Source: an uncultured Negativicutes bacterium
Lineage (GTDB): Bacteria > Bacillota > Negativicutes > Veillonellales > Megasphaeraceae
DNA length: 64,000 bases
Direction: 5' to 3'
NCBI GenBank assembly: GCA_900752195.1
Contig: CAADUJ010000006.1
Span: forward strand, 62,001-126,000
The notes under the pieces are model-generated. The model was not told where the DNA came from and ran no database searches. It saw only the letters and a list, made by a program, of their open reading frames with translations. Positions 62,279 through 64,000 of this stretch are shown here, in pieces (the stretch's first letter is position 1; every line of letters starts with the position of its first letter). Both the position numbers and the translations under genes were made by a program.

Positions 62279-64000
62279 TTATGAATCCCGTTCCAACCAC
62301 TGGCGGAATTCGTCTTCAGAAATAATCGTTGTTCCCAGCTGCTGAGCCTTTTCATACTTACTGCCCGGATCTGCGCCGGCCACGACGAGAGTAGTTTTCT
62401 TCGTAACCGATGACGTACATTTACCACCCCGCGTTTCCACGGCTTTTTCGGCTTCCTTGCGTGTCATCGTTTGCAATTTACCTGTAAGGACGACGATTTC
62501 TCCATCAAAGGTCGAGTTAATGAGCTGACGTTTTTCTGCTGTCATATCCACACCATACTGCTCCAGTTCTTTCCACAGCGCTGCATGAACAGGATCTGCA
62601 AAATAAGCAGCCACGCTCTGGGCAATGGTCGGTCCAATTTCATCGATAGCCGTTAATTCTTCTACAGACGCCTTGGAAAGAGCTTCTATAGAGCCGAAAG
62701 ATTCTGCCAAGATGCGGCCAGCCTTTGCTCCTACAAAGCGAATACCTAACCCAAAGAGAACCCGGGCAAGCCCTACAGACTTGCTCGCTTCAATAGCACG
62801 TAACAACTTATCGGCTGACTTTTCACCAAAGCCTTCTAAATCGATGAGATTTTCTTTTTTCAGCCCATATATGTCTGCTACAGTATGAATGCGTTCTTTT
62901 TTCAAAAGTTGTTCTACTATGGCATCGCCTAAACCATCGATATTCATGGCATTACGCGATACAAAATGGGCGACACGTTGCAAGAGGACAGCCGGACAAT
63001 CAGGATTGGTGCACCGCGTTGCCGCTTCGCCGTCCCGACGGATGACAGGGCTGTTGCAAGCAGGACAACGCGTTGGCATAGCAAAAATTTGTTCATCGCC
63101 AGTTCGTTTTGACAGGACAGGACGGACGACTTCAGGAATAATTTCCCCGGCCTTCTGGATAATGACGGTATCACCAATACGAATATCTTTTTCCTTGATG
63201 TAATCTTCATTGTGCAAGGTAGCCCGCTTTACCATCGTACCGGCAAGACGGACCGGTTTAAGGTCCGCTGCCGGCGTCAGGACACCTGTACGACCTAGTG
63301 AAACGGAAATGTCCAACACCTTCGTTTTTGCCTGTTCTGGTGGGAATTTGTACGCAATAGCCCACCGGGGAATCTTAACGGTATTTCCCAACCGTTCCTG
63401 CTGCGCAAAGGAATTGACTTTGATGACCATGCCATCGGTAGCATAATTCAGCGTATCGCGGCGGTCATCCCAACTATGGATATACAAGATGACATCTTCT
63501 ATGGATGTAAACGTACGATATTCCCGGTTCACCTGGAAATAAAAATCCTGTAAGTCCTGTAACAGCGCTTCCTGGCTGGGAATGTCAATACCAACAGTAC
63601 CGCCGATGGCATACGCAAAAAAGGCGAGCTTACGCTGTGCCGTCACATGAGGATCGAGCTGGCGCAACGAACCGGCTGCGGCATTCCGCGGATTGGCAAA
63701 AGGTTCGAGCTCATCAGCCCGGCGCTGTTCATTCAGTTGTGTAAAGGCATCAATAGGCATGTACACTTCGCCGCGGATTTCCATATGCGGTGAATCATTG
63801 GGAATGTGAAGTGGAATGGTCCGTATGGTTCGGACATTATTCGTCACATCTTCCCCAACCAGTCCGTCGCCGCGAGTGACTCCGCGGATAAATTGGCCGT
63901 GTTCGTAAATCAGATTGACGGCAAGACCATCAATTTTCAGCTCTACAACGTACTCTACGTCATCACCGCCTAATTCACTGCGGACACGCTGATCGAATTC
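62279..64000 (-). CDS. ligA: NAD-dependent DNA ligase, 5'-truncated by the window
   Basis: 573 residues are visible; the frame runs to the window edge (64000) and lacks roughly the first 100 of a normal LigA. Near the edge is the adenylation motif ELKIDGLAVNLIYEHG with the catalytic lysine, then TRGDGLVGEDVTNN. The OB fold, four-cysteine zinc finger CPACNSPV...CTNPDCPA, helix-hairpin-helix array and C-terminal BRCT domain (GEIVVLTGKLQTMTR) follow. It seals nicks in replication and repair. Confidence 0.97.
   Translation of the reverse strand, partial: EFDQRVRSELGGDDVEYVVELKIDGLAVNLIYEHGQFIRGVTRGDGLVGEDVTNNVRTIRTIPLHIPNDSPHMEIRGEVYMPIDAFTQLNEQRRADELEPFANPRNAAAGSLRQLDPHVTAQRKLAFFAYAIGGTVGIDIPSQEALLQDLQDFYFQVNREYRTFTSIEDVILYIHSWDDRRDTLNYATDGMVIKVNSFAQQERLGNTVKIPRWAIAYKFPPEQAKTKVLDISVSLGRTGVLTPAADLKPVRLAGTMVKRATLHNEDYIKEKDIRIGDTVIIQKAGEIIPEVVRPVLSKRTGDEQIFAMPTRCPACNSPVIRRDGEAATRCTNPDCPAVLLQRVAHFVSRNAMNIDGLGDAIVEQLLKKERIHTVADIYGLKKENLIDLEGFGEKSADKLLRAIEASKSVGLARVLFGLGIRFVGAKAGRILAESFGSIEALSKASVEELTAIDEIGPTIAQSVAAYFADPVHAALWKELEQYGVDMTAEKRQLINSTFDGEIVVLTGKLQTMTRKEAEKAVETRGGKCTSSVTKKTTLVVAGADPGSKYEKAQQLGTTIISEDEFRQWLERDS

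Noticed and set aside
1..64000. CRISPR arrays, insertion sequences, prophage, tRNA or rRNA genes
   Set aside because: No repeat-spacer pattern, transposase or integrase frame, attachment duplication, or cloverleaf sequence was recognised on reading.

Overview
The window reads as a chromosomal stretch of a diderm Firmicute of class Negativicutes, most likely Megasphaera or a close relative (inference). The gene content and T-box leaders are typical of Firmicutes (tig-clpP-clpX-lon-engB, dcw cluster, Asp23/Gls24-type protein, T-boxes on pheST and ilv). The same window also carries an LPS-core heptose operon and a small outer-membrane beta-barrel protein, which only a cell with an outer membrane needs. 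MurE has the DNPR motif of meso-diaminopimelate ligases. Almost everything lies on the minus strand; only the DUF47-pit pair at the left edge and one MBL-fold hydrolase are on plus.

Left to right: a phosphate-uptake pair (DUF47 fragment, pit) converges on mutM-polA and a small zinc-ribbon membrane protein (1-5.4 kb). The proteostasis operon tig-clpP-clpX, lon-engB follows (5.5-11.9 kb), then pheS-pheT behind a T-box (12-15.7 kb). Next come an acyl-CoA dehydrogenase with two tandem hotdog thioesterases (15.8-17.9 kb) and an apparent ~200-nt structured RNA gene with its own consensus promoter and terminator (18.0-18.2 kb). An outer-membrane barrel gene is followed by nrdR-hldE-hldD-gmhB and two heptosyltransferases (18.3-24.4 kb). 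The dcw cluster mraZ-rsmH-ftsL-murE-murF-mraY-murD-murG-murC-ddl-ftsQ | ftsZ (24.5-37.4 kb) lacks ftsI, ftsW, murB and ftsA at their usual places.

The right half holds gluQ, an M16C peptidase and a HAD phosphatase (37.5-42 kb); a DUF362 double-4Fe-4S protein broken by a one-base frameshift in a run of seven G (42.2-43.3 kb); and a gluconate operon gntK-gnd-gntP with an RpiR-type regulator (43.4-48.8 kb). Then follow a flavodoxin-like reductase and an operon of pepA, a PHP phosphoesterase and a P-loop/Asp23 fusion (48.9-52.7 kb). A divergent TetR / MBL hydrolase pair has clear inverted-repeat operators (52.9-54.6 kb). The ilvC-ilvB-ilvN-ilvD operon ends in a BASS transporter and sits behind a T-box (54.6-61 kb). 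A DUF815 AAA+ ATPase and a 5'-truncated ligA close the window.

No tRNA, rRNA, CRISPR array, insertion sequence or prophage was recognised. The region is mostly core genome. The points most worth a second look are the unassigned structured RNA at 18 kb, the depleted dcw cluster, the G7 frameshift, the P-loop/Asp23 fusion, the GmhB without zinc ligands and the TetR/MBL locus.
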